NCBI GenBank assembly: GCA_964017065.1
Contig: OZ024786.1
Location: forward strand, 3,635,781 to 3,699,780
DNA length: 64,000 nt
DNA from: Haliclona indistincta
Taxonomy: Eukaryota > Porifera > Demospongiae > Haplosclerida > Chalinidae
Direction: 5' to 3'
The notes below the pieces were generated by a model that saw only the letters and a list, made by a program, of their open reading frames with translations, ran no database searches and had not been told where the DNA came from. Of the stretch, positions 11,918-31,700 are shown in pieces (positions within the stretch are counted from its first letter, which is position 1; each line of letters starts with the position of its first letter). The position numbers were made by a program, and so were the translations under genes.

Positions 11918-13164
11918 TGAAGAGTTCTCAGAGTCCTGAATCCAGTTGCAACTGACTGGCCAAAGATCTATTCTTATCATTGTACAAAAAGGTCTTGTTC
12001 TTACTTATTCTGTCAGTAAATGACTTAATTACCAACACTGAGTAGCTAGTTGTGGCTAGTAACTATTAATTGTTGCCATTCACACTAGTAGCAGTACAGC
12101 GCTTTGCAGGTACATGTAGTTTGTCAGAAGCAAGCAGACAGAGTCAAGCTTGTGGTTTGATACAATTTGTACAATCTACCACAAACAGGCACTACCAAAC
12201 AATGCGCATATATGCGCACTGTTTGGTACTTTGCACTGTTTGGCAGTGCACCGTGGTACATTGTGTAAGCTTGTGGACAGTTCACACAATCTACCATAAA
12301 TTAAACAGGTATAGTGCCAAACAGTGCACGTGGTACATTGTGTAAACAGATTCACAACAAGTCAAGCAACATCACAAACAAATTTGCAAAAACAATGAGC
12401 AAGGCTACATATAAAATTCAACTGGTATTAAAAGCCAGGAATCTTGATCACTGAAACAAAATAGGACTTCTCGAAAAGCAAACTCATTGCAGTACACATC
12501 AAACATGACAAAACATTGGAGAAAAAATTCCCATACCGGGAGTCTAGTTTACAGTAAACTGTATCAAAACCGCAAGCTCGACTCTGTTGCTTCCGACATA
12601 GGGAAACAAAAATGGTGCCGCCAAATAGCCATAGAAAACAGTGGGACACTTTCGTTTTGACATCTTTATTCAGCCAAGTATAATTATTAAATTGAAGCTA
12701 ATACCCAGGCCTACAGAAGTAGTAGCTCATTTGTGTTGTCTGCCTTACCGTCTGAGAGTATGCAACTCTAAACACATAGTTTTTGGATTGGATTGTGGTA
12801 CACTGTACATAGTAGGCTTAGTCAGGTTTAGCCTTACCCACATTGCATGCGTTCCTACGGATAGGAACACACGCACACACACGCATAGAAACGCACACGA
12901 TGACCACACCTGACTAGCTGAGGTCAGACTACTGTCACGTGTACACATAATTGGTGATACTCACTTCACCAAACTTTGCCAAAAATTACATGAAAAATGC
13001 ATAAAACAGATAATAATTCCACTATACCAAAAATAATTAAAAGCATGCAGGAAAGTAAATAAAATAATTATCATGTATGCTAATAGGTTGTTCTTATTGG
13101 CTATGCAGTGTTTTATAGTCTATCACATGACAATAGTTATAGCTAAGAGCAACTCTCATCTAGT
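11918..13164. other. Intergenic stretch downstream of MELK, no gene
   Basis: It contains inverted text CCAAACAATGCGCATATATGCGCACTGTTTGG near 12197, a further copy of a segment also seen near 6662 (at about 12794) and short CA-rich runs near 12868. No exon signals were found. Confidence 0.55.
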
Positions 13165-20410
<7,246 letters not shown>

Positions 20411-20870
20411 TCACAATAAAAAATAAAATTACAGTGTAAATATTGCAAATAAAAGCTTCTGTATGAAGTAACCAGACGATTCAATTAATGTTTATTCTAT
20501 GGACGTGGATCATGTGTAATTTAGACTGCTGATCCGATAATTATTGATAACAATAAATTACGCACATGTGCGTCTATACAGAGATGAGCCATTATGTACT
20601 GAGATGAGACATTATGAGTGTGATCAGCTGATAATGAACATGCTCACAAACACATCATTAATGTTTTAGTACAAGATGTTATTGCATACATGACATGTAT
20701 TAATGATATTCATTGATTCTCATGAATAAGCTAATAATACTCTCTAGGGTAATTCATGTAGTAGGAAACACTGTGACCACAAGATACACATACCAACCAT
20801 TGATGACACACCCACACACACGCGCCGAACCATGCTGGAGTTCCACACACTTGCCATAGGCATGGAACCC

Positions 20871-20879
20871 AAAAAAAAA
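20871..20879 (-). terminator. RNA polymerase III T-run terminator
   Basis: Nine consecutive T on the minus strand directly after the tRNA-Ile discriminator base. Confidence 0.85.
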
Positions 20880-20966
20880 TTCCCCAGGGGAGGATCGAAC
20901 TCCCGACCTTCGCATTACTCATACTGCTTATAAGTACGACGCGCTAACCGACTGAGCCACTGGGGA
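20880..20966 (-). tRNA. tRNA-Ile(TAT) with 13-nt intron
   Basis: Mature length 74 nt plus an intron. Acceptor TCCCCAG pairs with CTGGGGA, discriminator A; anticodon stem TCGTA/TGCGA; loop CTTATA then the 13-nt intron AGCAGTATGAGTA, placed after position 37 as is standard for eukaryotic nuclear tRNA introns, then A. T arm GGGAG-TTCGATC-CTCCC. A run of nine T follows at 20879-20871, a good RNA polymerase III terminator. The D stem GCTC/GCGC has one mismatch. UAU-isoleucine tRNAs commonly carry introns in animals. Confidence 0.93.
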
Positions 20967-23900
20967 ATCGGTAGTTCTTCACCACCCGAAGCCAACGACA
21001 TGAGAGAACTAATACATGCAGGGTTTGGTTTGCAAGAATAGCAGTGTTTCTAAAACAATTTCACATTATAAAGCTCACAGGGCCGGCACTAGGGCCTGTG
21101 CTAACATGATGGTATCACCTGAAGCTTGGATAGGCATCTTGCAGGAGCATTTAGTGAATACCACAACAGGAGGCGTGAACAAACAACACAATGCTATTCA
21201 ACTCACAACAAAATCAAAATGATGATGCACTGTTATTTATTTCATACTACACTATTTATCTCTATTGCCGATAGCTGCAAGAGTCATAGAAATGTACAAG
21301 CTGGCTGTGCAAAGGGAATTTACTACACAATGCAAAGCAGTTTTCATTGTATATCAACAGAATAAACAAAATAGTGACTTAAACAAACAAATTTCCTTAT
21401 TCCACTAGAGAGTGTTGCTATGCTGATCGGTAATTGTATATGAAATATGAGTAATAGGCTTGAAAGTGAGATACAGCTGCTCAATAGGGGGGAAACCCAG
21501 CTTAATACCCTTGTGTACTTGACCGAGCATGTCAGAATAGTCCTAAAAAATGCAGGAATGGTCTGCATCATACTACATAGTGAAAGCACTCAATCAGGGA
21601 CCATTGTGTGGTCAGGTGGAGGAGCGTGGGCCGTGACTGTGTATTGTTTAGCCGAGCTCTCTCTCAAGCTTTTGCATTTACAGCAGATGTATGCATGTGT
21701 ACAGTGGAACCTCTCTATAACTTACAAGTTGCATGGGACAAATGCTTTTTGCTCGTTACATGGGGTGTCCCTTACATGGAGGTTCAATCTGTATAGTTAT
21801 AATGCACAATAGCAAAATTTCCATTATATTATAGATGTGTCTGTCATTGGGAGTGTCTGTTAAGATAGGTTCTACTGTATGACTACTTGTCGTGGTGTCA
21901 TGTGAAACAACTCTCTGCTATTTTCATCTGTTATTTATTTGCTTACAAACTAATGAAACAGTTTAGATAAGTGTGTGTATATGACGCACTTAGTGAGTGA
22001 TTGTATACAGTATATTATGAGAATGATGATACAAAACGTCCATATTTTGCTGGCTAAGAATAGCAAACAGACACTCCACAGAATAACATTAATATCAGCA
22101 TTGAAACATAATAAATCTGTTATGTGTGTAGATGCCTAATAAAAAAAATTTTCTGTTCGTCATTTGACATAATTATTGTATAGTGGGAAACTTTCGTGGA
22201 GAAAATTTACGAATTTTCATACTATTCCGCTGTCTTGTATATCTTCTAAACTCGACAAGATGAGGCTTAATTAAAACGTGGTCATATCATGGGTGGTGGT
22301 GGTGTAGCAAGAGTGTATGTAGACTTATGTAAAACATGACTAACAACACTGTTACTGTAACTTACTGTAGCTACTGTTAGTTACTGTAGCTTTAGCTTGT
22401 ACGTACTTACTGGTAGAGATTGAGCTAAGTTTAAAACTGTTTCTTTCGTGATTCAAACAAACCGTGAAACAGGTACATTACCTATCGAGGCTTTTATGCT
22501 CAGGCTGCAAGTAGGTGGTTTTTGTTACATATTTATCTAAGAATTTACGTATTGTTGTTGCTGCATTGGTATCTAATGATCAGCATTGACGGATGGGATC
22601 TGAGCCGCCACTAGCTAAACCCCAGTTCCCAGAATTAGGACAGCTAGTATGAATACACCAGGCAGGCATTGCAACACCAACCAGCTGTAGCTACTACAAA
22701 AAGTTCAACTATACACACGCTCAACATAATTATTATAGCTGCTATATACCTGGTATACTTCAAGTTGGCAGTGTAGATGTTATGTAGCACAGTATCAACA
22801 GTGTTGTTTTGTTGCTATGAGGTTAAATAACCAGAACCACTATTGTTGTAGACATTCCAGCTCCATTCGCTAACTATACGCACAACAATGATCAAAACGT
22901 ATGAAAACAAATGTAAGATAGACCGCTTTTTGAAACACGGAAAGAAAATGACATAAACTAAGACGTCACATGCAACCGCCCTATTAATCTGAATCACCAC
23001 CTCTAATAATATTCTTCATTTTTATTCAATCGCTTGATCAACAAATTTTCTACCCAGGCTATTACAATCAGGCTCCATGTAATAGCATGACATGCTTTAT
23101 GGTATTAGTAACCAACTGTGCATTACTCATTGTTGACATTATCAGTTACATACTAGCAGCACACAGTACATGGAGTGATTGGTAGTAGAGTACTATCACA
23201 CACTATTGAATTACAGTGTCCCAGGTCATCATGAGGCATGACAGAATGTTGTTATTACAAGCACACACCACAGAAATGCTCACACAGCAGCCATGAACAG
23301 ACTCACTGTAATACAATACGCAATGTATAAAAATAATGCTTTAACTTGAGACTGCATTGACACACAAATTATGACGCTGCCGTACTTTGTATCATACAGT
23401 TCATGGACTCACTCAATAACTACTTATACAGTACATGCAAATCTATACTTTAACTTGGAATGCACAACTATTGTATGTAAATAAACTACAATCATAATGT
23501 ACAATACATGAGTAGAATACAAGTACGTTGTTATAATCTTGTATTATTGATACACAAACCATGACTCCACTACAGAAAGTGAGTGCGTCATGCAATATTA
23601 TATTTTTTTGCTCGAGAATGCTGTGGTAAATTTATGATTATCATAAATTATGTTCGCTAATGCAAGCTCGTATTAACCAACTACATCACTTGTACAATGC
23701 TTTACCCTATTCTGGCCCTAAATTCTGCTCCAGGTCATGTTGACAATGCTACTACAGTCTCTGCTAGAACTTACTTAAAACACATTAGCCTGGCTGGTAA
23801 AGCTAAACGAACTTGCTATAAAACTACTCTATCGCAACAATCTTACTTTGCACCAGCAGTCTGTTCACAGACAATGAATACGTTGACTTATTCTGTGTAT

Positions 23901-25658
23901 TTTGTACTGTATAAAGTAAAGCTATTAGGGGCAAATGACATGTGATCACCTTGGTAGTAATTCATTATCTATTTCTAAGTATAATAATTAGCTATCAACA
24001 CAGTATATACTACACACAATAGCGAGGACCACTATATGAAGCCGTATGATCTTGACCCATCAAATATTGATAGTTTATTTGAACCAGTTAGATTGAAAGA
24101 TGCACTTACTGGTCTAGTTTAACTTAAGTTAGTCAACACCGTTCATGACACTGTGTGATAGTAGCAATGTGTGTATTATGTGGAAAAGAATGAAAAAGCT
24201 AGTCTAGTAGTGATACTCTCTCCGCCTATTGATGTATGCTGGACGGCTGGAGAGCTTATACTAGAATTACCTATGTTATTATGTGTTTCCCTTGTTCGTG
24301 CAAAATATTATACAAGCTTGTGTGCTATAGTACATGGCTCCCCACCCTGTAGATCAGTGTGTGTGTGTGTGTGGGAGATCTCTCAATCCTTTTATAGTGC
24401 AAACACACAAAAACACACCCAGGCATCATTAGGCACGCCTCGCTAGTTGCAAATATCAGAGTAATACCACACTTGATTGAGGACACTAGTATAGGTAATC
24501 AATATTGGTAAATGTACTCGTCATCATAAGTCATCTTAAGCAGTCAGAATCATCAAATATAATATTCCACTATGAAACTAACTACAGAACTAGTACATAA
24601 CAAGAAGGAAAAGACAAAAAATAATCACATTTTTGATATTACAAGGAGCACAATGATTGCAACAATCTTATACTTATCAGAAAACTTACATCAACTAAAA
24701 CTCTCTGTCTATCTCAAATGCAGCCACTATCCCACCATCCCATAGTGAAGCGGTACATTTTCCACTATGCGTTGGGATTCAGGTGGAAAATGCCTGCGAA
24801 TCGGCACATTCTCTCGATTTTCACACCTAAAACGGTCAACATCATGAAAACAACACCATGGAGGGAGCAAAGATCCAGTACAGTAGCTTGTGCAAGGTTG
24901 TATCTACTTACAAGTAAGCCTACAGCTTCTTATACACGCCATTACATGTGTGGGGAGAGCTGCAATAATCATCACAGAAAATATTTTTGGGATTTTGTCA
25001 AGACAATAACGACTATACTCCTTCCGTGCTCTACAAATACACTCACGAGGCAGCAACAACCATACAATAATAATGCAGGTGTGAGACTGAATATGCTCCT
25101 TCGATATCAAGAGTTTGTCAAGAGGATCAGCTGTAGAAAGCACATATCTTGTTTACAAGCATGTACATGAGGTGCGTACTTTTTGACCAGAAAGTGTACT
25201 GTATATGCAGGCGGTCAGACGCAAAGCACTTGCGCTTGTTAGAAGCTCGTAGGAACACCAATTACCCAACAATTATCGGTAATCAATGCTTCCGTAATTA
25301 ATTTTCGTGCCATGTGCGGCTTGTCAGATTAAAAAAGGTGCTAACCTGGATCAACCACTAACATGATTCTGGTCACATAAATATTGCTCAAAAATTGTTC
25401 AACTGTGCTGCAGACACTCTGCTCGATTAGATAGCTACGTATACCCACAGTACAAACAAATGTCATGTTTATCAAACGTCTACCAAACATAGACGCGAGC
25501 CTATTGAAATGGCTTCTAGAGCAGTTCTACCCAATAGCACACAGCAATAAACTCACGTCCACAGAGGTCAGCTTGACTTGTCCACCTTGTCTCTACACGA
25601 GCGCCCCTGTCGTTTGGGAGGTACTAGATATTTTTGGCTGGTACGACTTTGTTTTGTT
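20967..25658. other. Long intergenic region without supported gene
   Basis: 4.7 kb between the tRNA-Ile gene and ELAC1. Apart from one MITE at 21702-21877 I see only AT-rich unique-looking sequence. A few open frames of 60-150 codons (for example 24718-25170) have no recognisable domain, no splice context and biased composition. A remnant similar to the TA-flanked MITE at 17781 is near 22183. Confidence 0.5.
21702..21877. mobile_element. Tc1/mariner-type MITE with TA duplication
   Basis: The left end CAGTGGAACCTCTCTATAA and right end TAGGTTCTACTG are flanked by TA (21700-21701 and 21878-21879). It is 176 bp. The end sequence is a common one for TA-inserting non-autonomous elements in animals. 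Confidence 0.75.
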
Positions 25659-25784
25659 ATGAGCAAAATGGGGGAGGACCAACTCAAGGGCGGGGCTGCG
25701 GACATGCATTCCAATGACGTCATGCTAGCGCAACACGTGCGCTGTTTGGTACCACGTGCTTTTAGCAGGGCTCTGCCTCAGGGA

Positions 25785-28700
25785 ATGACAATGGAGCTGG
25801 TATTTCTAGGGACTGGCTCGGCCTATCCCTCGCCACACAGAGGAGCATCGTGTACTATCCTTAGAACAGGTGAGCTGTTTGAAATAACGGTTCCTCGCCA
25901 CGGCCACGCCCTATTGTCACTGTGGAAGTGTTGCAAAATAAGCACCTACCGCTAGGCAGTGTCTTAGCGTATTACTATTACTGTAGTCAAGTTTGACAGA
26001 AAACCCAACATTTGTAGTATACGGAGATATACGGCTTCACAATTTTTATGTGTCAAAAATTTGACCAACTGTATTTTGACAGTGCATACTTGCCCACACA
26101 CTCAATATCAGAAGATTCTTTCTCATTTCAGAGGCCGAGGGTTGCTGGATGTTTGACTGTGGTGAAGGCAGCCAGATACAGCTAATGAGGAGCTCAGTCC
26201 GGCCCAGCAAGATCAATCGTATCTTCATCACACATCTCCATGGAGACCATGTGAGTCTGATCATGTGGTTGTCGTAGTGATCAAATACCTAAGTTGTGTG
26301 ACACTGACAATGCACATTCTCCCACATTAGATTCTAGTTTAGTTATTCTAATTAGTGTCACGTACCTTCATGCATTCGTGTATCAGTTGTCAGCATGGAG
26401 GATATTGTAAGCGGTGCCGGGCACTGGAATTACAGTAAAAAAATTATTCATATGACAATACAGGAATGTTCGGAAAATTTCATTGTACGGATTTTACTAG
26501 TTAAAGCTAGATAGAATGTTGTCTATAAACTGAGCCGTCACAAACCACCCCGTTTTTTGATCATGAGCTACAAGCGTTGATTTTTATTCGTAGTGCTGCA
26601 TATTTTTACATACATTAAGTATACAATAATACAATGTGTAGTGTAGGTATGCTTCTTCTGACCTGTACAGAAAATAAAGAAATCTGTTAGCAAAAAGTCA
26701 TTCGCTAATGATATTCATGCGCACCCGCCACCTTAAATAGTATTTAATTTTGCCTTTTTAATGACAATTATTTTGCATACTAGGGATGGGCGTATCAGTA
26801 GCATAAGCTAATACAGGGATACAAACCAAAGAAATAATTATTCAGTGTTCCAATAGTTGTTCTTCTCCACAAATGCTAGTATGCACTATTTCTCTTCCAT
26901 GTAGTTGTTTGGTCTCCCCGGGCTGCTGTGCACTGTCAGTCAAAACTGCTCTGAGGATATGGTCATTGATCTTTACGGACCATTTGGTCTGAGACGATAT
27001 CTACGGACAGCTCTCTGTCTCTCTAGATCCATCTTGGGACTGAAGTATCGTGTTCATGAGCTCCTCACAGATCAGCCGCCATCAGAGCTAGCTACTGATA
27101 GAATGGTTCGTCATACTAGTACACAGGGCTTCAAATTAATTTCTTTTCAAATTACCCAGCAGGGCTACTGCAATCAAATTTAACTAGCCCAAAACAGTTT
27201 CTACCAGCCCAATAAAATAATGAAGCTAGTTTTAAGCATTAATGAGTCAAATTCTGCAGTAAGTCTACATGTATCTCTAGCCAGTTGGGCTATCAACCTG
27301 TACATTTTACTACCCCAAGCTATGTTATTTTACTTGCCTCGGGCTAGTGGGCAAGTGCTAATTTGAAGCCCTGCTAGTACACGTGTTGTGTATTATGTTG
27401 AGATGGTAAAATCAATGCTTTTTAGAATTTTGTCTGTGAAGGGAATGGTGTCTTCTTTGTGCAATAGATAATTGTCTAAGCAGCAGAGACTAGGTACAAG
27501 TTTGGGTTGTTTTCCCTCTGCATAAAAGGGGTTTATTTATGGGTACGGGCTCACAATTAATTTATTATTAATTTTTGCGGGTTTTATAAAAATTTGCCTT
27601 GTTGAGACTATCTCACTTTGCTGAGAGCATGGCTGATTTAGTTTGCTACGCCTCACTCCTGACAATTAATTTTGTATATTTCCCTTCTAGTATGTTTTGT
27701 TATTATACTACATCGTACTCATACTGTACTTGTAAGATCCAATTTTTGTTCAATACAGAAAAATTGGAGTCCAGAGCATGAAGCCGACGGTCCAGTCCAT
27801 CCTAACGAGATAGTGGGTGAGAATATCAGACCAAATGAACAAGGAATATGGGAACTGTAAGTAAATAACTTCTCTGTCAATTTCACATTTTTGAACAGCT
27901 TGAAATCTTCTTATGTTGTTGTCAGGGAGCTCTAGTTCAAAAATAAAGAGAACTATAATTCATGACTGTATTAATTTTGACAAAGTACACAATGTAACTA
28001 ATGTCTGTTGTGTATTGGTAAACTTTAACTATAATAATTTTTGACTCTAGACCTCATCATTTTCGCATCATTTTTTATATTCTTTGTAACGATAGTCCGT
28101 AAGGATTAATTCTGGTTTTCATATCGTGGGGCTAAATACTCACACATTCACGCTCTTTATTGTGGTTTCACCGTCTTCACAAACAACACTTCATACAGCT
28201 TACGTACGTGTTGTATGACATGAGATTGTAGTGTTGCTTTGCCTTGACGATAGCTGTATTGCATGAAATGGCTATGTCTCAGCAGTATTGTGAAAGTTTT
28301 GTCATTATTTGTTTTTTCTATAGATTCAAATCAGCATTCTTCACAGTATGTGCTGGATTCCTGTCTCACAGAATTGCCTGTTTTGGGTTCACTGTTACAG
28401 AAAACGATTTACCTGGAAAGTACGATCCATTCATTCACTCAGTTATTCCATACACAGTAGGTGTAGTCTACAAAATATGCAATTTTTGCTCAAATCATGT
28501 CATTTGCATTCAATGAGCATACAGTAGTATATAATAGTTAGACAGCGCATCCGAGGATCTACGCAATTTAGAAGCCCGAGAACTGTTGCTATAAAGCGTC
28601 CGAGCGTAGCAAGGGTGCTATGGTAACGGCGCGAGGGCTTCTACATCGTGTAGATCTGATTGGATGGGCTGTCTAACTGATTTAGACCATAGCAACAGCA

Positions 28701-31700
28701 AACAGAAACGACGAGCAAGGACACGCGAGCGTTGTAAAAATTATTCAGTAGAACTCTGCGCACAGAACCGTAATCTGTGTCGTCTGGTAAGATTCCATTA
28801 CGAGATTGCGGCAGTGGCGGGATCCATTATGAGATTTATAGACCTGCAGCTATGCAACCTGATTGGTCAACAGCGCTTAGCTGTGGTCTAAGGTTGTGTA
28901 TAATAATTATGAGTTCTTGACTTGCTAACACAGTCAACACTGAACATGCTGATTTTCCGTCCACTATCATTTTCTTGTTACTGTTATGCATAGTATATTT
29001 TATTCTAAACCTTCTATTGAGACGGTTTGTTTATTCACAGTTTGTGTGTATTGGCAGACTCTGTGTGGACAAGTTGAAGAGCCTTGGTATACCATCTGGT
29101 CCTCTTTATGGACGCTTGAAGAGAGGAGAGGAGATTGTTACATCTACTGGAATCGTGGTATGTAAAGTAACATCACCACTAGCACACGTTACTCAGTGTC
29201 TCGGTAACATACTATTTGTACTGATTATGTACAGATCTAGTACTTGTCACCATGGTCAGCCAACATTGTACTAGCACATCAGACAATAAAATTAATAGTC
29301 TTGTTCAACTACTTGTTAATTTTGTTGTCGTTACCTAGCAACCAATGTTTATAGATTTGAATGTTGTTCATGCTACAGGTCAAACCTGATGACGTGTTAG
29401 GACCACCAAGACCAGGAAGAAGAATAGGTGAGTCTAGTGAGTAATATTTGTGATGTCAGCACCTTTATACAGTAAAACCTGAGCTAGCTGTTACCATAGT
29501 AACGCAGTCACCTCTCCATATGCTTAAGTACCGATCGATATCTGTACGAAAAGATTTACTATCTACCTTCCTAGGGCTACCCTGTCTAATGCGTAAGAGC
29601 GTCCGTCAATATCTAGTAAAACCTTGTGGCGACCAAACAGGAAACTACACCTTGCATACTAATTATATTCATAATTGCTGGGGTATAACTGTACCCCATT
29701 GCCTTAAAGCAAATCATGTAATGTAATGCATAATATGTGTATTGTTTATGTGTATTGTTGTGTATCATGCTTAGTATCCACAGAGTGAGCTTGTCGTTTG
29801 ACGATGGCTAACGCTCCATGGCTGAAAGTCTGAAACTTAATTGCTATTGTCAATGTCTATCGATAGACAAACAAGCTACGCACTGTGACTTTATCTGCAC
29901 TACCACCCGTGGCTTGAATTATAGCTATTTGCAATAATCATGAATGTATAGGTTAACCCAAGGCAACCGAGGCGGTACACGATATAACCCCTGAAGTTAC
30001 ATCGCGTACCGCCGAGGTGCCATGGGTTAACCATTTTGTAGCCCAGGAAGCTCGAGAAGATGACTTGCTCAAGGTAGTAGAGCAAGTCACCAGAGGCAAA
30101 TGACAGTGCATTCCTGAAAGACGGCAGTGTAATCTTGCGTGTGTTTTTCGATGACGCCATCTTGTTGCTATGGTGTTGCTATGTGACATCACTTCCTCAA
30201 AAATACACGTATTTCCTATGGTATACGAGATATAACCACCGAGCGGCGCCTTTGATCTTACTGTCGCCTGGGCTACAAACTTACCATCTAATAAACACTC
30301 CACAATTTTTATTAACATCTTGAAAGAAAATTTGTATTTTAATGAACTGGACAAATCAACGTGATTCTACTATAATTTTATGAGGAATCATGTATAGTTC
30401 AGGACACATATAATTCGATCAAGTGCAACAAGGTGTCTTCGTCATTTTCACCTCGATTTTCATGGCACAGCCTCAGCTGAATATCGTCGTTGGTGGTCTC
30501 GCCGAGTGACTTGATAAACCATGGCATGTTGGGGTGAGTACAGCAGCGAGCCTCCACTCCAACACACTGCTGCCCATCCCACAGAGGATCATTTCGAAAG
30601 AAATCTAAGCGAACTTCGTTTCCATTAAAGCCTGTCTCGCAGTAATAGTCTTTGCCTACGTAAGGAGGAACTTTAGCTGTGCTGTTAATGTTGCAGGGAC
30701 AAACGAAATAGGGAAATTCTTCTGTTCCAAGAGAGAATCCACAAGCATAGGTCCATTATGCTTTATTGAGTTTGCAGTTCTCAATAGTCAATAAAGCATA
30801 TATATACATAAGCATATATACTCGCATACATAAGCATAAGCATATATACTCGTGAGGGGGGAGCTGAGGGAGCTGATGGGAAGCAGTAGAGAATCTCCTG
30901 ACAAGATCTGTTTCGAGGAGGGTTGCATCCTGGAGGACCTAGCTGTTGAAGTGCCCTATTAAGGGCCTCCTTCAACTGGTCATCTTGTAGAGGGTCACTC
31001 TGACCACATCCGGTAGTGATTTGAGGTGGGTATATCTCGGGAGAGAATGCATTGGCTCTATCGCAAGCCAGCTGCAGCAAGTAAAGGCAGACCAAGATGC
31101 AAACTAGCTTAGCACTCATTCTTTGTTGTCGTGTCATCTCTTTCATAGTTGATTGCATTGTTTAAATAGCTACCTCATTTTATATTGTGCAATAGTCAAA
31201 AGTATTCGTCGACATGAAGTACAAGCCAAATTCGAACATGAAAAACGTTACACGCTTTTCGTCATAAAAACATGTTTTACTTTGATGAACATAAAACCAT
31301 GTTTTTATTTGATGAATTCTCTTCATCAAAGTGTTCATCAAGGTACTCTTCATCATTATGTCATAATCCTCTACATCAAAGTATTCGAAGTCCTGATTGT
31401 CTAACTCACCCTCAGTACTCGTACTATTACTAGCAAACAAGATGTCCCACTCATCTATAGCTAATGCAACCTGTTGCATATCAGTCTCAGATTCTGTTCT
31501 AAGACATGTTTTGTCATTTCTCTTGGTCTGTACGGCTTGGTCAGCATTGAAATACACCACGGCAGCTTCGTGTTGTTCGGTTAAGAATGCTACTATTGCG
31601 CTGATTAGGTGTACCCTTGTTCCATGCAGCGGAGTACTTCTGCTGGCTCCTGATGCTTGTCTCATACTTCCTGCAAGTATCACAGTAGAGCAGTGAAACT

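Noticed and set aside
24718..25170. 150-codon plus-strand open frame
   Set aside because: No domain, no good start context, composition like the surrounding intergenic DNA.
28421..28458. Longer version of ELAC1 exon 5, ending after the FIHSVIPYT text
   Set aside because: The GTACGA donor after 28419 joined to the acceptor before 29058 restores PGKLC...KLKSLGIP as in the family; the longer exon would insert unrelated residues.
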